A DNA stretch of 64,000 nt from NCBI RefSeq assembly GCF_900100495.1, contig NZ_FNCT01000001.1:186001-250000 (forward strand). The letters run 5' to 3'. This DNA comes from Pseudomonas benzenivorans (GTDB lineage Bacteria > Pseudomonadota > Gammaproteobacteria > Pseudomonadales > Pseudomonadaceae). Shown here piece by piece: positions 8,366 through 20,086 of this stretch (position 1 is its first letter; every line of letters starts with the position of its first letter). The position numbers and the translations under genes were made by a program. The notes below the pieces were generated by a model. The model was not told the DNA's origin, ran no database searches, and saw nothing but the letters and a program-made list of their open reading frames with translations.

Positions 8366-8968
8366 ATGCAACTGTTACCCGAGATCCAAGCCTTCCTGCT
8401 CTGTCCAACGCCTGACGCCTGGATCGCCCAAGCTCTGCAGAATCAGGACGTGATGCTGATCGATCACGCCAATTGCGAGAAGAAGGCGGCATCGACGGCC
8501 TTGACCCTGCTCTTCCGCTATATCGAGAAGGCTGATTTGCAGTACAACTTGTCGCGTTTGGCGCGCGAGGAGTTGCGCCATTTCGAGCAGGTCGCGGCGT
8601 TGATGAAGAAGCGCGGCATCGCCTATCGCCCGGTCAGCGCAGCCTTGTATGCCCAGCGCCTGCATAAGCACATGCGTACCTCCGAGCCGCACAAGCTGGT
8701 GGATACGCTGATCGTCGGCGCCTTTATCGAGGCGCGCTCCTGCGAGCGCTTCTTCCGTCTGGCGCCGCACCTGGACGAGGAGTTGGGACAGTTCTATCGC
8801 TCGCTGCTCAAGTCCGAGGCCCGGCATTACCAGGGCTACCTGAAAATGGCCCGGGACTACGCGGGGGAGCCGATCGACGAGCGGGTGGCGTTTTTTGCCG
8901 AGGTCGAGCGCGACGCCATCCTCACGCCGGATAGGGAGTTCCGCTTCCACAGCGGCGCTGCCGCCTGA
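8366..8968 (+). CDS. miaE: tRNA-(ms2io6A37) hydroxylase MiaE
   Basis: The 200-residue protein of ferritin-like di-iron type hydroxylates the isopentenyl group of ms2i6A at tRNA position 37. Iron-ligand motifs are seen as EELRHFEQ (first E-x2-H), EARSCERF and SEARHYQGY (second E-x2-H). The length and start (MQLLPEIQAFLLCPTPDAW) match the family. It is divergent from the universal stress gene, with 176 bp between starts. The identification is firm. Confidence 0.93.
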   Translation: MQLLPEIQAFLLCPTPDAWIAQALQNQDVMLIDHANCEKKAASTALTLLFRYIEKADLQYNLSRLAREELRHFEQVAALMKKRGIAYRPVSAALYAQRLHKHMRTSEPHKLVDTLIVGAFIEARSCERFFRLAPHLDEELGQFYRSLLKSEARHYQGYLKMARDYAGEPIDERVAFFAEVERDAILTPDREFRFHSGAAA

Positions 8969-9014
8969 AGCAAAGTGCGCCCCGAGGGGCGCTTTCTGCG
9001 GATCACGGCAATGG

Positions 9015-10352
9015 TTATTCCTTCACCTTCAGGTCCAGCGACAGGTCGCGGGCGGCCTTGGTGGCGAGTACCCCCATCAGCTGGCCGATTTCGTCCTGTC
9101 GGCTGCTGCTGCCGCCTTGTCCGCTACCACTCATCATCACGCTGGGCACCGGCGCTTGTGCGGCGGCCTCGGCCCAGACCTTGTTGATGGCCAGCAATGC
9201 ATCCAGTTTCGATTGCAGCGCGCCGTCGGCCTTGATCACCGCTTCGCGGGCATAGGCCTCGGCATCGGCGGTGATCTTGGTGGCGTCCGCGGTGATGGCG
9301 GCCTTGTCGCGCAGCAGTTCGGCGGTCTGCTTCTCGATCTCGGCGCGGCCTTTCTCGCGTTCGGCGTTGATGATCGCCAGTTGCTTCTCGGTCTCGGCCT
9401 GGGTGGTGCGCTCGATCTGGTCGCGCAGGGTTTCCTGGCGACGGGCCTCCACTTCCTTTTCTCCGCGGGCGGTGACCAGCAGCTTCTCTTCCTCTTCCTT
9501 CAGGCGGTTCTGCCGGGCCACGGCCAGTTCGGCGAGGGCTTGCTGGACCTTGACCATGCGCTGCTTGTACTGCGGGTTAGGGTCGACGTTGGTGATGCGC
9601 GCCTCGACCACTTCCACGCCGTATTTGCGAAATTGCTGCTGCTTGCGCACCGGGATGCCCTTGCTGTCGACCACCTTCTCGGTGATGAACTGGCTGGCAT
9701 TGTTGTCGCCGAACGCGCCTTGCTCGGTGCCTGACTGGAGGATCGCGGTCTGTTGCGGCACGTGCCCGCGCGGGCCGCGAATTTCCCGGCGCTTGATCAG
9801 GTACAGGCCGTCGTTCAGCTGGTTCTCGAACTCGGCGGCGAACTCACTGCGGGCGCCGGCGTAGAAGTCGTCGGCGCTCATCAGGGAGGCGGTGGCCTGC
9901 AGGGTTTCCTTGATCGCCGGTACCAGTGCGGTCTTGATGAAGTTCTCCGGGTTGCGGTACTCCTGGGCAATCTTCAGGAACTGCTCGCCGCTCGGGAGGC
10001 GAAAACGTGCCGAGGACTCGACCTTGGCGTCGACGTTGCCGAGAAACACGATGGGGAAGGCTTCGATGGTGGCGCCGAGCGAGTCGTTGTCGCTGCTGTC
10101 GTTGATTTCCAGCGCCTCGGTAAGCACCGACTGCACGCTGAGCGCTTTTTTCCAGGCGGTAGCCCGGCCGAACCATTTGGTCGCATAACCGACGTCGTCG
10201 ACCACTTTCTCCTCGCCGAAGAGGGTCCGCACGTGCGTGGCGAAGCCGGCTTCGTTGTAGAAGAACACTCCGTTGAAGGTGGCGAAGGCGACAGCGGCGA
10301 GCAGGGCGGGCAGGCCGAGGTATTTGAACAGTTGTTCCTTGGGGAGCAGCAT
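9015..10352 (-). CDS. SPFH/band 7 (prohibitin-like) membrane protein
   Basis: The 445-residue protein has one N-terminal membrane segment (about 12-32, YLGLPALLAAVAFATFNGVFFY). An SPFH-type domain (about 35-250) follows, then a long charged helical region rich in Glu/Arg/Gln (about 255-390; KEEEEKLLVTARGEKEVEARRQE) likely to form coiled coil. The tail has glycines and serines (SGSGQGGSSSRQDE). Proteins of this group form large oligomers at the membrane and scaffold or control proteases. It shares direction with lpxH but is separated by 98 bp. The specific function is unknown. Confidence 0.8.
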   Translation of the reverse strand: MLLPKEQLFKYLGLPALLAAVAFATFNGVFFYNEAGFATHVRTLFGEEKVVDDVGYATKWFGRATAWKKALSVQSVLTEALEINDSSDNDSLGATIEAFPIVFLGNVDAKVESSARFRLPSGEQFLKIAQEYRNPENFIKTALVPAIKETLQATASLMSADDFYAGARSEFAAEFENQLNDGLYLIKRREIRGPRGHVPQQTAILQSGTEQGAFGDNNASQFITEKVVDSKGIPVRKQQQFRKYGVEVVEARITNVDPNPQYKQRMVKVQQALAELAVARQNRLKEEEEKLLVTARGEKEVEARRQETLRDQIERTTQAETEKQLAIINAEREKGRAEIEKQTAELLRDKAAITADATKITADAEAYAREAVIKADGALQSKLDALLAINKVWAEAAAQAPVPSVMMSGSGQGGSSSRQDEIGQLMGVLATKAARDLSLDLKVKE

Positions 10353-10450
10353 GGTCTATCCGTGATGGCATTTGGGAATGACGATGCTGCTGATCCGCGG
10401 ATTGGGCGTCAAGCGATCTTGCGGGCGCTTCTGCGAGCGCCACCAAGCTT

Positions 10451-11176
10451 TCAAGCGTCGAGGGCGAAGGGCGCCAACTGGTAACCCTGCTGGTCGATCT
10501 GCAGGGCCCAGCCCTGCTTGTCCCAGTCGCCGAGGACGATGCGCTGTGCCGGCCGACCGGCAACCTCGAGCCTATGTACCGCAGGGCGATGGGTATGGCC
10601 GTGAATCAGCGTCTGTACGCCATGGCTGGCCATGAGACGGGGCACTTCTGCCGGGGTGACATCGACAATCTCGCTGGCCTTCATGCTGGTCTGCGTGCGG
10701 CTCTCCTTGCGCAACTTGCGCGCCAGCTTGTGCCGAGCGGCCAGCGGCAGGTTGCGCAGGACGAACAGCGAGAGCGGGTTGCGCAGCCAGCGGCGCAGGC
10801 GCATGTAAGCCTGATCCTGGGTGCACAGGCTGTCGCCGTGCATCAGCAGGACTTTCTCGCCGCCCAGCTCGACCAGGCTGGGGTCGGGCAGCAGGGTGCA
10901 GCCGGCCGCGCGGCAGAACGCCTTGCCGAGCAGGAAGTCGCGATTGCCATGCATCAGGTAGATGCGCGTGCCGCAGTCGCTCAGCTGGCGCAGGGCCTGG
11001 GCGATCGAGCGCTGGAACGGGCTGATGGCATCGTCGCCGATCCACACTTCGAAGAAGTCGCCGAGGATATACAGCGCCTCGGCCTGGTGCGCGCGGGTCC
11101 GCAGGAAATGCAGAAACGCCCGGCTGATGTCCGGGCGCTCCTCTTCGAGATGCAGGTCGGAGATCAGCAGGATCAC
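10451..11176 (-). CDS. lpxH: UDP-2,3-diacylglucosamine diphosphatase
   Basis: The 241-residue cytoplasmic/peripheral enzyme of lipid A synthesis cleaves UDP-2,3-diacylglucosamine to lipid X and UMP. The calcineurin-like metal motifs are present in order: ISDLHL (5-10), [19 protein letters not shown] and HGHTHRP. The start is GTG at 11176, whose GTGA overlaps the ppiB stop, so translation is probably coupled to ppiB. The ppiB-lpxH order is the usual Pseudomonas arrangement. Confidence 0.95.
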   Translation of the reverse strand: MILLISDLHLEEERPDISRAFLHFLRTRAHQAEALYILGDFFEVWIGDDAISPFQRSIAQALRQLSDCGTRIYLMHGNRDFLLGKAFCRAAGCTLLPDPSLVELGGEKVLLMHGDSLCTQDQAYMRLRRWLRNPLSLFVLRNLPLAARHKLARKLRKESRTQTSMKASEIVDVTPAEVPRLMASHGVQTLIHGHTHRPAVHRLEVAGRPAQRIVLGDWDKQGWALQIDQQGYQLAPFALDA

Positions 11177-11667
11177 TCGACGATCTCGGCCTTCTCGATG
11201 ATCACGTCGTCGACCGGCACGTCCTGGTGCCCGGATTTCATGGTGGTGGCAACGCCCTTGATCTTCTCGACCACGTCCATGCCCTCGACCACTTCGCCGA
11301 ACACCGCGTAGCCCCAGCCCTGCACGGTGGGTGCGCTGTGGTCGAGGAAGGTGTTGTCGGCGACGTTGATGAAGAACTGCGCGGAGGCCGAGTGCGGCTC
11401 CATGGTCCGGGCCATGGCGACGGTGCCGATCTTGTTGGAAACGCCGTTGTTGGCTTCGTTCTTGATTGGCGCGCGGGTGGCTTTCTGCTTCATGCCCGGC
11501 TCGAAACCGCCACCCTGGATCATGAAGTTGCTGATCACCCGGTGGAAAACCGTGTTGTCGTAATGGCCGGCTTTCACATATTCCTTGAAGTTGGCCACGG
11601 TTTCCGGGGCTTTGTCTTCGAACAGGTTCAGGGTGATGACGCCGTGATTGGTGTGCAGCTTGATCAT
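11173..11667 (-). CDS. ppiB: Cytoplasmic cyclophilin, peptidyl-prolyl cis-trans isomerase B
   Basis: The 164-residue cyclophilin begins [27 protein letters not shown] without a signal peptide. Catalytic-core motifs [14 protein letters not shown] and [13 protein letters not shown] are intact. It catalyses proline isomerisation during folding. Its stop overlaps the lpxH start. It is divergent from glnS across an interval that contains a palindromic element (11825-11893). Confidence 0.95.
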   Translation of the reverse strand: MIKLHTNHGVITLNLFEDKAPETVANFKEYVKAGHYDNTVFHRVISNFMIQGGGFEPGMKQKATRAPIKNEANNGVSNKIGTVAMARTMEPHSASAQFFINVADNTFLDHSAPTVQGWGYAVFGEVVEGMDVVEKIKGVATTMKSGHQDVPVDDVIIEKAEIVE

Positions 11668-11824
11668 GTAGGTAATCGCTCTGTCGAGAAATCCCGCGGC
11701 CCGCTCAATATCCTTTGTTTACGCCGCGTTAGCGATGCGCAGCAGATACCGAACGGACTCATGGGCCTGTCAGGGGGTTGACAGCTTCGGCTATGATAAG
11801 CGCTTTGTATAAGTCGGCCTACCC

Positions 11825-11893
11825 TGAGAGCCTGTCGACAATCTGCTGCGCGTTGGCTAACTCTAGCTCGCGCGATTGTGAACAGGCTCTGAG
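11825..11893. repeat. Palindromic element upstream of glnS
   Basis: The left arm CTGAGAGCCTGTCGACAATC (11825-11844) is nearly the reverse complement of the right arm ending 11893 (reverse complement CTCAGAGCCTGTTCACAATC). The centre has a second imperfect palindrome (GCGCG...CGCGC). It sits 28 bp before the glnS ATG. It resembles a short non-autonomous repeat; a similar arm (AGAGCCTGTCG) begins at 55913 before rnhA. Confidence 0.6.
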
Positions 11894-11920
11894 CCGCGCC
11901 CTGCACTCGTTAAGGACCCC

Positions 11921-14974
<3,054 letters not shown>

Positions 14975-14989
14975 ACCGCGGCTGAACGG

Positions 14990-15013
14990 AAAAAGGCCGC
15001 AATGCGGCCTTTT
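14990..15013 (+). terminator. Rho-independent terminator of glnS-cysS
   Basis: AAAAAGGCCGC/GCGGCCTTTTT form a perfect stem around AAT, followed by a T-tract, 15 bp after the cysS stop. Confidence 0.85.
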
Positions 15014-15073
15014 TCATTGGCTATGTCTGAGTTAGCTGTTGCAGAAAGGGCCGTTGAAAAGCGCAGAACCTGT

Positions 15074-15134
15074 AGGAGCGGGCCATGCCCGCGAAATGGC
15101 AATGCAAATAGCTTCGCGGGCATGGCCCGCTCCT
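15074..15134. repeat. Inverted REP pair (REPIN)
   Basis: A perfect 22-bp inverted repeat (15074-15095, beginning AGGAGCGGGCCATGCCCGCG, with 15113-15134) encloses 17 bases. The sequence is of the Pseudomonas REP type (GTAGGAGCGGGC...). It lies in the 247-bp interval between cysS and the small exported-protein gene, at the boundary where the conserved gene order is interrupted. Confidence 0.8.
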
Positions 15135-15221
15135 CCAAAGGCTCGTAGCCCGGCGCAACCTTCACTTGGCACATAGCCTTTTGCATTTCCAGGAAGCGAA
15201 GTGACCTGGCAATCAATGCGC

Positions 15222-15530
15222 CTAATCGACCCCTGCATACATCTCCATCGTGCCTTGCAGGTGTTTCAATACCGTGTCGAAAGCGTTGTCATCCGAGCGC
15301 GCCAGCATGGTCTTGCTCTGCGGGTGAAGCGATTCCGGAACAGCGTAGCCCAACGCCACCTCTGACAGGACCAGGTCATCGTCGAGCTGGTTGCGCGCAG
15401 CGATGCGATGCTGCACCTGGGCAACCTCGGCATCGAACCGATCGGAACCGCTATCGGCCTGGACCAGCGGTATCGAGGCAGCGGCAACGAGGCCGCCGGC
15501 AGCGATGAGAATTCGGATAGATAATTTCAC
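15222..15530 (-). CDS. Small exported protein of unknown function
   Basis: The 102-residue protein has a clear Sec signal peptide (MKLSIRILIAAGGLVAAASIPLVQA, cleavage near 25). A mature part of about 77 residues contains SGSDRFDAEVAQVQHRIAAR and many acidic residues; no cysteine was seen. The start is GTG at 15530 because GGAGG lies five bases upstream; an upstream in-frame ATG lacks this. I do not recognise the family. It is divergent from wspA. Confidence 0.6.
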   Translation of the reverse strand: MKLSIRILIAAGGLVAAASIPLVQADSGSDRFDAEVAQVQHRIAARNQLDDDLVLSEVALGYAVPESLHPQSKTMLARSDDNAFDTVLKHLQGTMEMYAGVD

Positions 15531-15975
15531 GTTAGCCTCCAGATGGTATCGACTGAACATTGATGCCATCCGTATCACTATAGGACGCAGAAGTACGACC
15601 GCGATGACCGCTCGGCGGTGCGAGTACTGGCTCGCCGGGTCTTGCTGCCAGTCAGGCGCGGCCTGCGTTCATCGAAATGCACCGGCGCCTGCCTGATCGA
15701 CGAAAGCGCCAAGTGCGTGGCCTGCAAGATTCTCTTCGAAGGAGATTGGCGCAAGCTCCCCCCGGCTGGCATGTTCGCCCGCGCCGCTACACCAGCCGCT
15801 TGCGCAGCAGGCCGCTGCCGGTCTCGCGGCACGCTGGAAGGAGCAGGCGCAGACCGACCGGCGCCAGCAGGGAGGTGAGTGCTCCGGGCAGCCAGCGTCC
15901 CCGGCGTCGGGTTCGGCAGTTTGCTGCTATACCTGAACAGGGCCATCCGCAACGGTCAGCCTCGGGAGCAAGAAC
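15531..15975. other. Intergenic region between the small exported gene and wspA
   Basis: This 445-bp interval separates two divergent genes. I see no convincing promoter motif and no gene I can support. A short plus-strand frame (15618-15878) contains a C-x3-C-x7-C-x2-C pattern (CTGACLIDESAKCVAC), but codon use and context do not make it a confident gene. Any wsp promoter should lie in its right-hand part. Confidence 0.5.
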
Positions 15976-17589
15976 TTGAAGAACTGGACCCTTCGCCGTC
16001 GCCTTCTCGCCAGTTTCACCCTGATCATCGCCATCATGCTGGTGATGGTCGCCATCACCTACGCGCAGCTGCTGTCTATCGAGCAACGGCAGCGGGAGCT
16101 GCAGGCCGACCCCTTGCCGGGCCTGTATTACAGCGACCTGATCCGTAGCGAGACGTTCGAGAGCATCCTGTTGATCCAGCGGCTGGTCGCGCAGCAGCAG
16201 GGCGACGGCCAGGCGCTGCTGCGCCAACTGGACAGCCATGGGGAGCGCCTGGACGAACTGTTCGGGCTGTACGAGAAGAGCCTGTTCCGGGCGGACGATC
16301 GCGCGGCCTTCGCCGAACTCCAGGCGCATATGCGTGAGTTCGACGAGATCACTGCCGCGCTGCTGGCGCAGCATGCGCAGGGCAACCAGGCGCAGGCGCG
16401 CCAGGTGCTCGAGGACAAGCTGCTGCCGGACTGGGAGCACGGCCGCGAGCTGCTGGACAGGTTGGTGGAGCTGAACCACGAGTCGGCCGACCGCATGACC
16501 GAGAGCGTCGCCGTGGCGGTGGCCCGGGTCGAAAGCAGCATGCTGCTGTCGCTGCTGCTCGCGGTGCTGGCCGCGGCGATCTGCGGCTGGCTGTTGATGC
16601 GCGCCATCCTGCAGCCGATGCAACGCATCCGCGAGGCGCTCGAGTCGATGCGCGAGGGCAACCTCAATACGCGCCTGGTGGAGCGTCGGGACGAGTTCGG
16701 CGTGATCGAGAGCGGCTTCAACGCCATGGCCGTGGCGCTGACCGAGCTGGTGGCGCAGTCGCAGCGCTCGTCGATTGCCGTCACCACCTCGGTCACCGAA
16801 ATCGCCGCCACCTCCAAGCAGCAGCAGGCCACCGCCACCGAGACGGCGGCCACTACCACCGAGATTGGCGCCACCTCGCGGGAGATAGTCGCCACCTCGC
16901 GCGATCTGCTACGGACCATGGACGAGGTGTCGTCCGCCGCGGAGCAGGCCGCGGTCCTGGCGGACTCCGGGCAGCTCGGGCTGACCCGCATGGAGGACAC
17001 CATGCACCAGGTAATCGGCGCCGCCGAGCTGATCAACGCCAAGCTGGCAACCCTCAACGAGAAGGCCGGCAATATCACCCAGGTGGTCACCACCATCGTC
17101 AAGGTGGCCGACCAGACCAACCTGCTCTCGCTGAATGCCGCCATCGAGGCCGAAAAGGCCGGGGAATACGGCCGCGGCTTCGCCGTGGTGGCCAGCGAAG
17201 TGCGCCGCCTGGCCGACCAGACCGCGGTGGCCACCTACGACATCGAGCAGATGGTGCGCGAGATCCAGTCCGCGGTGTCGGCCGGGGTCATGGGCATGGA
17301 CAAGTTCTCCGAAGAGGTGCGCCGCGGCATGGCCGAGGTGCAGCAGGTGGGTGAGCAACTGACGCAGATCATCCAGCAGACCCAGGCCCTGGCGCCGCGG
17401 CTGTCGATGGTCAACGAGGGCATGCAGGCTCAGGCCAGCGGCGCCGAGCAGATCAACCAGGCGCTGGCGCAACTGGCCGAGGCCACCGGGCAGACCGTGG
17501 AGTCGCTGCGCCAGACCAGCAGCGCCATCGACGAACTGAGCCAGGTGGCCAATGGCCTGCGCAGCGGGGTTTCCCGCTTCCAGGCCTGA
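15976..17589 (+). CDS. wspA: WspA, surface-sensing methyl-accepting chemoreceptor
   Basis: The 537-residue receptor has TM1 at about 10-30, a periplasmic helical domain of about 160 residues, TM2 at about 190-212, HAMP, and a cytoplasmic coiled coil. The conserved hairpin tip reads [38 protein letters not shown]. It feeds the Wsp pathway, in which WspE phosphorylates WspR to make c-di-GMP on surface contact. The start is TTG at 15976 with GGGAG eight bases upstream. It is the first gene of a wspABCDEF-R run in the usual order. Confidence 0.92.
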   Translation: MKNWTLRRRLLASFTLIIAIMLVMVAITYAQLLSIEQRQRELQADPLPGLYYSDLIRSETFESILLIQRLVAQQQGDGQALLRQLDSHGERLDELFGLYEKSLFRADDRAAFAELQAHMREFDEITAALLAQHAQGNQAQARQVLEDKLLPDWEHGRELLDRLVELNHESADRMTESVAVAVARVESSMLLSLLLAVLAAAICGWLLMRAILQPMQRIREALESMREGNLNTRLVERRDEFGVIESGFNAMAVALTELVAQSQRSSIAVTTSVTEIAATSKQQQATATETAATTTEIGATSREIVATSRDLLRTMDEVSSAAEQAAVLADSGQLGLTRMEDTMHQVIGAAELINAKLATLNEKAGNITQVVTTIVKVADQTNLLSLNAAIEAEKAGEYGRGFAVVASEVRRLADQTAVATYDIEQMVREIQSAVSAGVMGMDKFSEEVRRGMAEVQQVGEQLTQIIQQTQALAPRLSMVNEGMQAQASGAEQINQALAQLAEATGQTVESLRQTSSAIDELSQVANGLRSGVSRFQA

Positions 17590-17605
17590 AACAGGGAGTC
17601 GCGCA

Positions 17606-18133
17606 GTGTTTGCAGCACAGAGCGGGCGCTTCGGCGCCCCGTCCCAGACGAGCTCGCTGTTCCTGCTGTTCAGCTGCGGCGGGGCGCGCTACGGGCTGGA
17701 GGCTGGCGAGGTGGCCGAGGTACTGGCGCTGCGGCGCTTGCAGCCGATTGCCCAGGCACCTGCCTGGGTGGCCGGGATCTTCAGCCATCGCGGCAGCCTG
17801 GTGCCGGTGCTCGATCTGGGCACGCTGCTGGCCGGCCAGCCGGCGGCGCAGCGCACCAGCACGCGCATAGTCCTGGTTCACTACCGCCGTGGCGGCGCGG
17901 GGCCGGCACAGCTGCTCGGCCTGATCGTCGAACAGGCCAGCGAAACCCTGCGCTGCGCGCCGAGCGAGTTCAGCGACTATGGCCTGGACAACCAGGACGC
18001 GCCCTATCTCGGCCCGGTATACCAGGGGCCGCAAGGCCTCGTGCAGTGGGTGCGGGTGCAGGACCTGCTGCCCGCCGAGGCACAGGCCCTGCTGTTCCCG
18101 GCTGTGGCGAGCGCGCCAGGGGCACCGGCATGA
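17606..18133 (+). CDS. wspB: WspB, CheW-type coupling protein
   Basis: The 175-residue CheW-domain protein (SSLFLLFSCGGARYGLEAGEVAEVLAL ... WVAGIFSHRGSLVPVLDLGTLL) couples receptor WspA to kinase WspE. The start is taken as GTG at 17606 with AGGGAG upstream, 16 bp after wspA. Its TGA overlaps the wspC ATG (ATGA). It is one of two CheW proteins in this operon. Confidence 0.88.
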   Translation: MFAAQSGRFGAPSQTSSLFLLFSCGGARYGLEAGEVAEVLALRRLQPIAQAPAWVAGIFSHRGSLVPVLDLGTLLAGQPAAQRTSTRIVLVHYRRGGAGPAQLLGLIVEQASETLRCAPSEFSDYGLDNQDAPYLGPVYQGPQGLVQWVRVQDLLPAEAQALLFPAVASAPGAPA

Positions 18134-19407
18134 GCGTCGATACGCGTTTCGTCGATTTCCTCAAGGCGCGCATCGGCCTGGATGTCGGCTCGGTCGGCGT
18201 TTCGGTGGTCGAGCGCGCCGTGCGCCAGCGCATCACCAGCGCCTGCGCTGTCGACGCTGATGAGTACTGGGTGCTGCTGCAGCACTCGAGCCAGGAGCGC
18301 CAGGCGCTGATCGAGGCGGTGATAGTTCCGGAGACCTGGTTCTTCCGCTATCCGGAGTCCTTCGACACCCTGACCCGACTGGCCGGCGAGCGCCTGGCGA
18401 GCCTGGCCGGCAGCCGTCCGCTGCGCATCCTCAGCCTGCCCTGCGCGACCGGCGAGGAGCCCTATTCGATCGCCATGGCGCTGCTCGATGCCGGAATTGC
18501 CGCGCCGCTGTTCCGTGTCGATGCGCTGGATGTCAGTTCGCGCCTGATCGAGCGCGCGCAGCAGGCGGTGTATGGCAAGAACTCTTTCCGCGGCGCGCCG
18601 CTGGATTTTCGTGAGCGGTATTTTTCCGTGGTTGCGGACGGCTATGCGCTCGACGAGGCGGTTCGTCAGCAGGTGCGCTTTCAGTGCGGCAACCTGCTCG
18701 ATCCGGCGCTGCTCGCCGATCAACCGCCCTATGACCTGGTGCTGTGCCGCAACCTGCTGATCTATTTCGATCAAGCCACTCAGGAAAGCGTGCTCGCCGG
18801 GCTCAAGCGCCTGACCCGCGAGGACGGGGTGATCTTTATCGGCCCGGCGGAGGCCAGTCTGGCGTCGCGCCTGGGCCTGCAGCCGCTCGGCATCCCCCAG
18901 TCGTTCGCCTTTCGCTACCCCGACCAAACCGCACCTGCGCCGCCAGCCGAGCGGACAACACGTCCGCCGCCGCGCAAAGTGCTGCACCTGCCGCCCGCGG
19001 CGCCGGCGCGCAGTGCCGACGGGCGCGCCCGCCTGGCCGTGAACCATGGTTCACGGCCGGCCACGGCCCAGCCTCCCATGCCGCCCGAGGAGGGCGCGGC
19101 GGTGCAGTTGCAGGCCATCGCCAGCCTGGCTGATCAGGGTTGCCTCGCCGAGGCACGGCAGGGCTGCGAGCGCTTGCTCGCCGAACACGGGCCGAGCGCC
19201 GAGGCGTTCTATTGGCTGGGGCTGCTGAGCGATGCCGGCGGCAAGCCGGATACCGCCCAGGGCTTCTACCGCAAGGCGTTGTACTTGCAGCCGCAGCACC
19301 GCGAGGCCCTGAGCCATCTGGCCGCCTTGCTGGTCGCCCAGGGCGATCTGGCCGCGGCCCGGCGCTTGCAGGCGCGCGCCGCCAAGGGAGTGGACAAGGA
19401 TGCCTGA
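18130..19407 (+). CDS. wspC: WspC, CheR-type receptor methyltransferase with TPR tail
   Basis: The 425-residue protein has an N-terminal CheR SAM-dependent methyltransferase domain (about 1-270; SAM-binding RILSLPCATGEEPYSIAM, and LVLCRNLLIYFD). A proline/alanine-rich linker and a C-terminal TPR-like region (about 315-425; AEAFYWLGLLSDAGGKPDTAQGFYRKALYL) follow. It methylates glutamates of WspA and raises pathway output, opposed by WspF. The start overlaps the wspB stop; its own stop overlaps the wspD start. Confidence 0.92.
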   Translation: MSVDTRFVDFLKARIGLDVGSVGVSVVERAVRQRITSACAVDADEYWVLLQHSSQERQALIEAVIVPETWFFRYPESFDTLTRLAGERLASLAGSRPLRILSLPCATGEEPYSIAMALLDAGIAAPLFRVDALDVSSRLIERAQQAVYGKNSFRGAPLDFRERYFSVVADGYALDEAVRQQVRFQCGNLLDPALLADQPPYDLVLCRNLLIYFDQATQESVLAGLKRLTREDGVIFIGPAEASLASRLGLQPLGIPQSFAFRYPDQTAPAPPAERTTRPPPRKVLHLPPAAPARSADGRARLAVNHGSRPATAQPPMPPEEGAAVQLQAIASLADQGCLAEARQGCERLLAEHGPSAEAFYWLGLLSDAGGKPDTAQGFYRKALYLQPQHREALSHLAALLVAQGDLAAARRLQARAAKGVDKDA

Positions 19408-20086
19408 GTCGAACGCGGCGACCACGCTGGTCAATGATGCGCAGCCGCTCGACGACTGCTGGAACCGCATCGGCGTACGTGGCGACAAGTCCTGCGCGAG
19501 GCTGCTCGAGCATGTGCACTGCCGCAACTGCCCGGTCTACGCCGCGGCGGCCATCCGCCTGCTCGATCGTTACGCCCTGCACCGCGATGAAACGGATACG
19601 GTGCTGGCGCCGGCGGCGACGGAGGCGACGCGCTCGTTGCTGGTGTTCCGCCTCGGCGAGGAGTGGCTGGCCCTGGCGACCCGCATCCTGGTGGAGGTGG
19701 CGCCGCTGGCACCGGTGCATGCGTTGCCGCACCCGCGTGGCCGCGTCCTGCTCGGGGTCGCCAATGTGCGCGGTGCGCTGGTGGCCTGCCTGTCACTGGT
19801 CGAGCTGCTCGGTCTGGATGCCATCGGCGTGCCGGCGGCGCCGTCGGGTGGGCGCGCGGCGCCGCGCATGCTGGTTCTCGACGCGCCGGGCGGCAAGCTG
19901 CTGGCGCCGGTGAATGAGGTGGACGGCATCCACGAATTCGACCGCGGGCTGCTCGTCGCAGCCGAGCAAAGCAGTGCGTTGGACGCCGCCAAGTGCAGCC
20001 GCGGCGTACTGCAGTGGCGCGGCCGCAGCCTGCGCCTGCTGGACGAGGAGCAGTTGCTGCAAACCATGATACGGAGCCTGGCATGA
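19400..20086 (+). CDS. wspD: WspD, second CheW-type coupling protein
   Basis: The 228-residue protein has an N-terminal extension of about 70 residues carrying cysteines (CWNRIGVRGDKSCARLLEHVHCRNCPVY). A CheW domain follows (TRSLLVFRLGEEWLALATRILVEV ... VLLGVANVRGALVACLSLVELLGL). The cysteine pattern is typical of WspD-like proteins. It overlaps wspC by 8 bp and wspE by ATGA. It is thought to link WspA arrays to WspE together with WspB. Confidence 0.9.
   Translation: MPESNAATTLVNDAQPLDDCWNRIGVRGDKSCARLLEHVHCRNCPVYAAAAIRLLDRYALHRDETDTVLAPAATEATRSLLVFRLGEEWLALATRILVEVAPLAPVHALPHPRGRVLLGVANVRGALVACLSLVELLGLDAIGVPAAPSGGRAAPRMLVLDAPGGKLLAPVNEVDGIHEFDRGLLVAAEQSSALDAAKCSRGVLQWRGRSLRLLDEEQLLQTMIRSLA

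Noticed and set aside
10420..10450. Hairpin GGCGCT/AGCGCC after lpxH considered as a terminator
   Set aside because: A six-base stem with no T-tract on the relevant strand is too weak to call.
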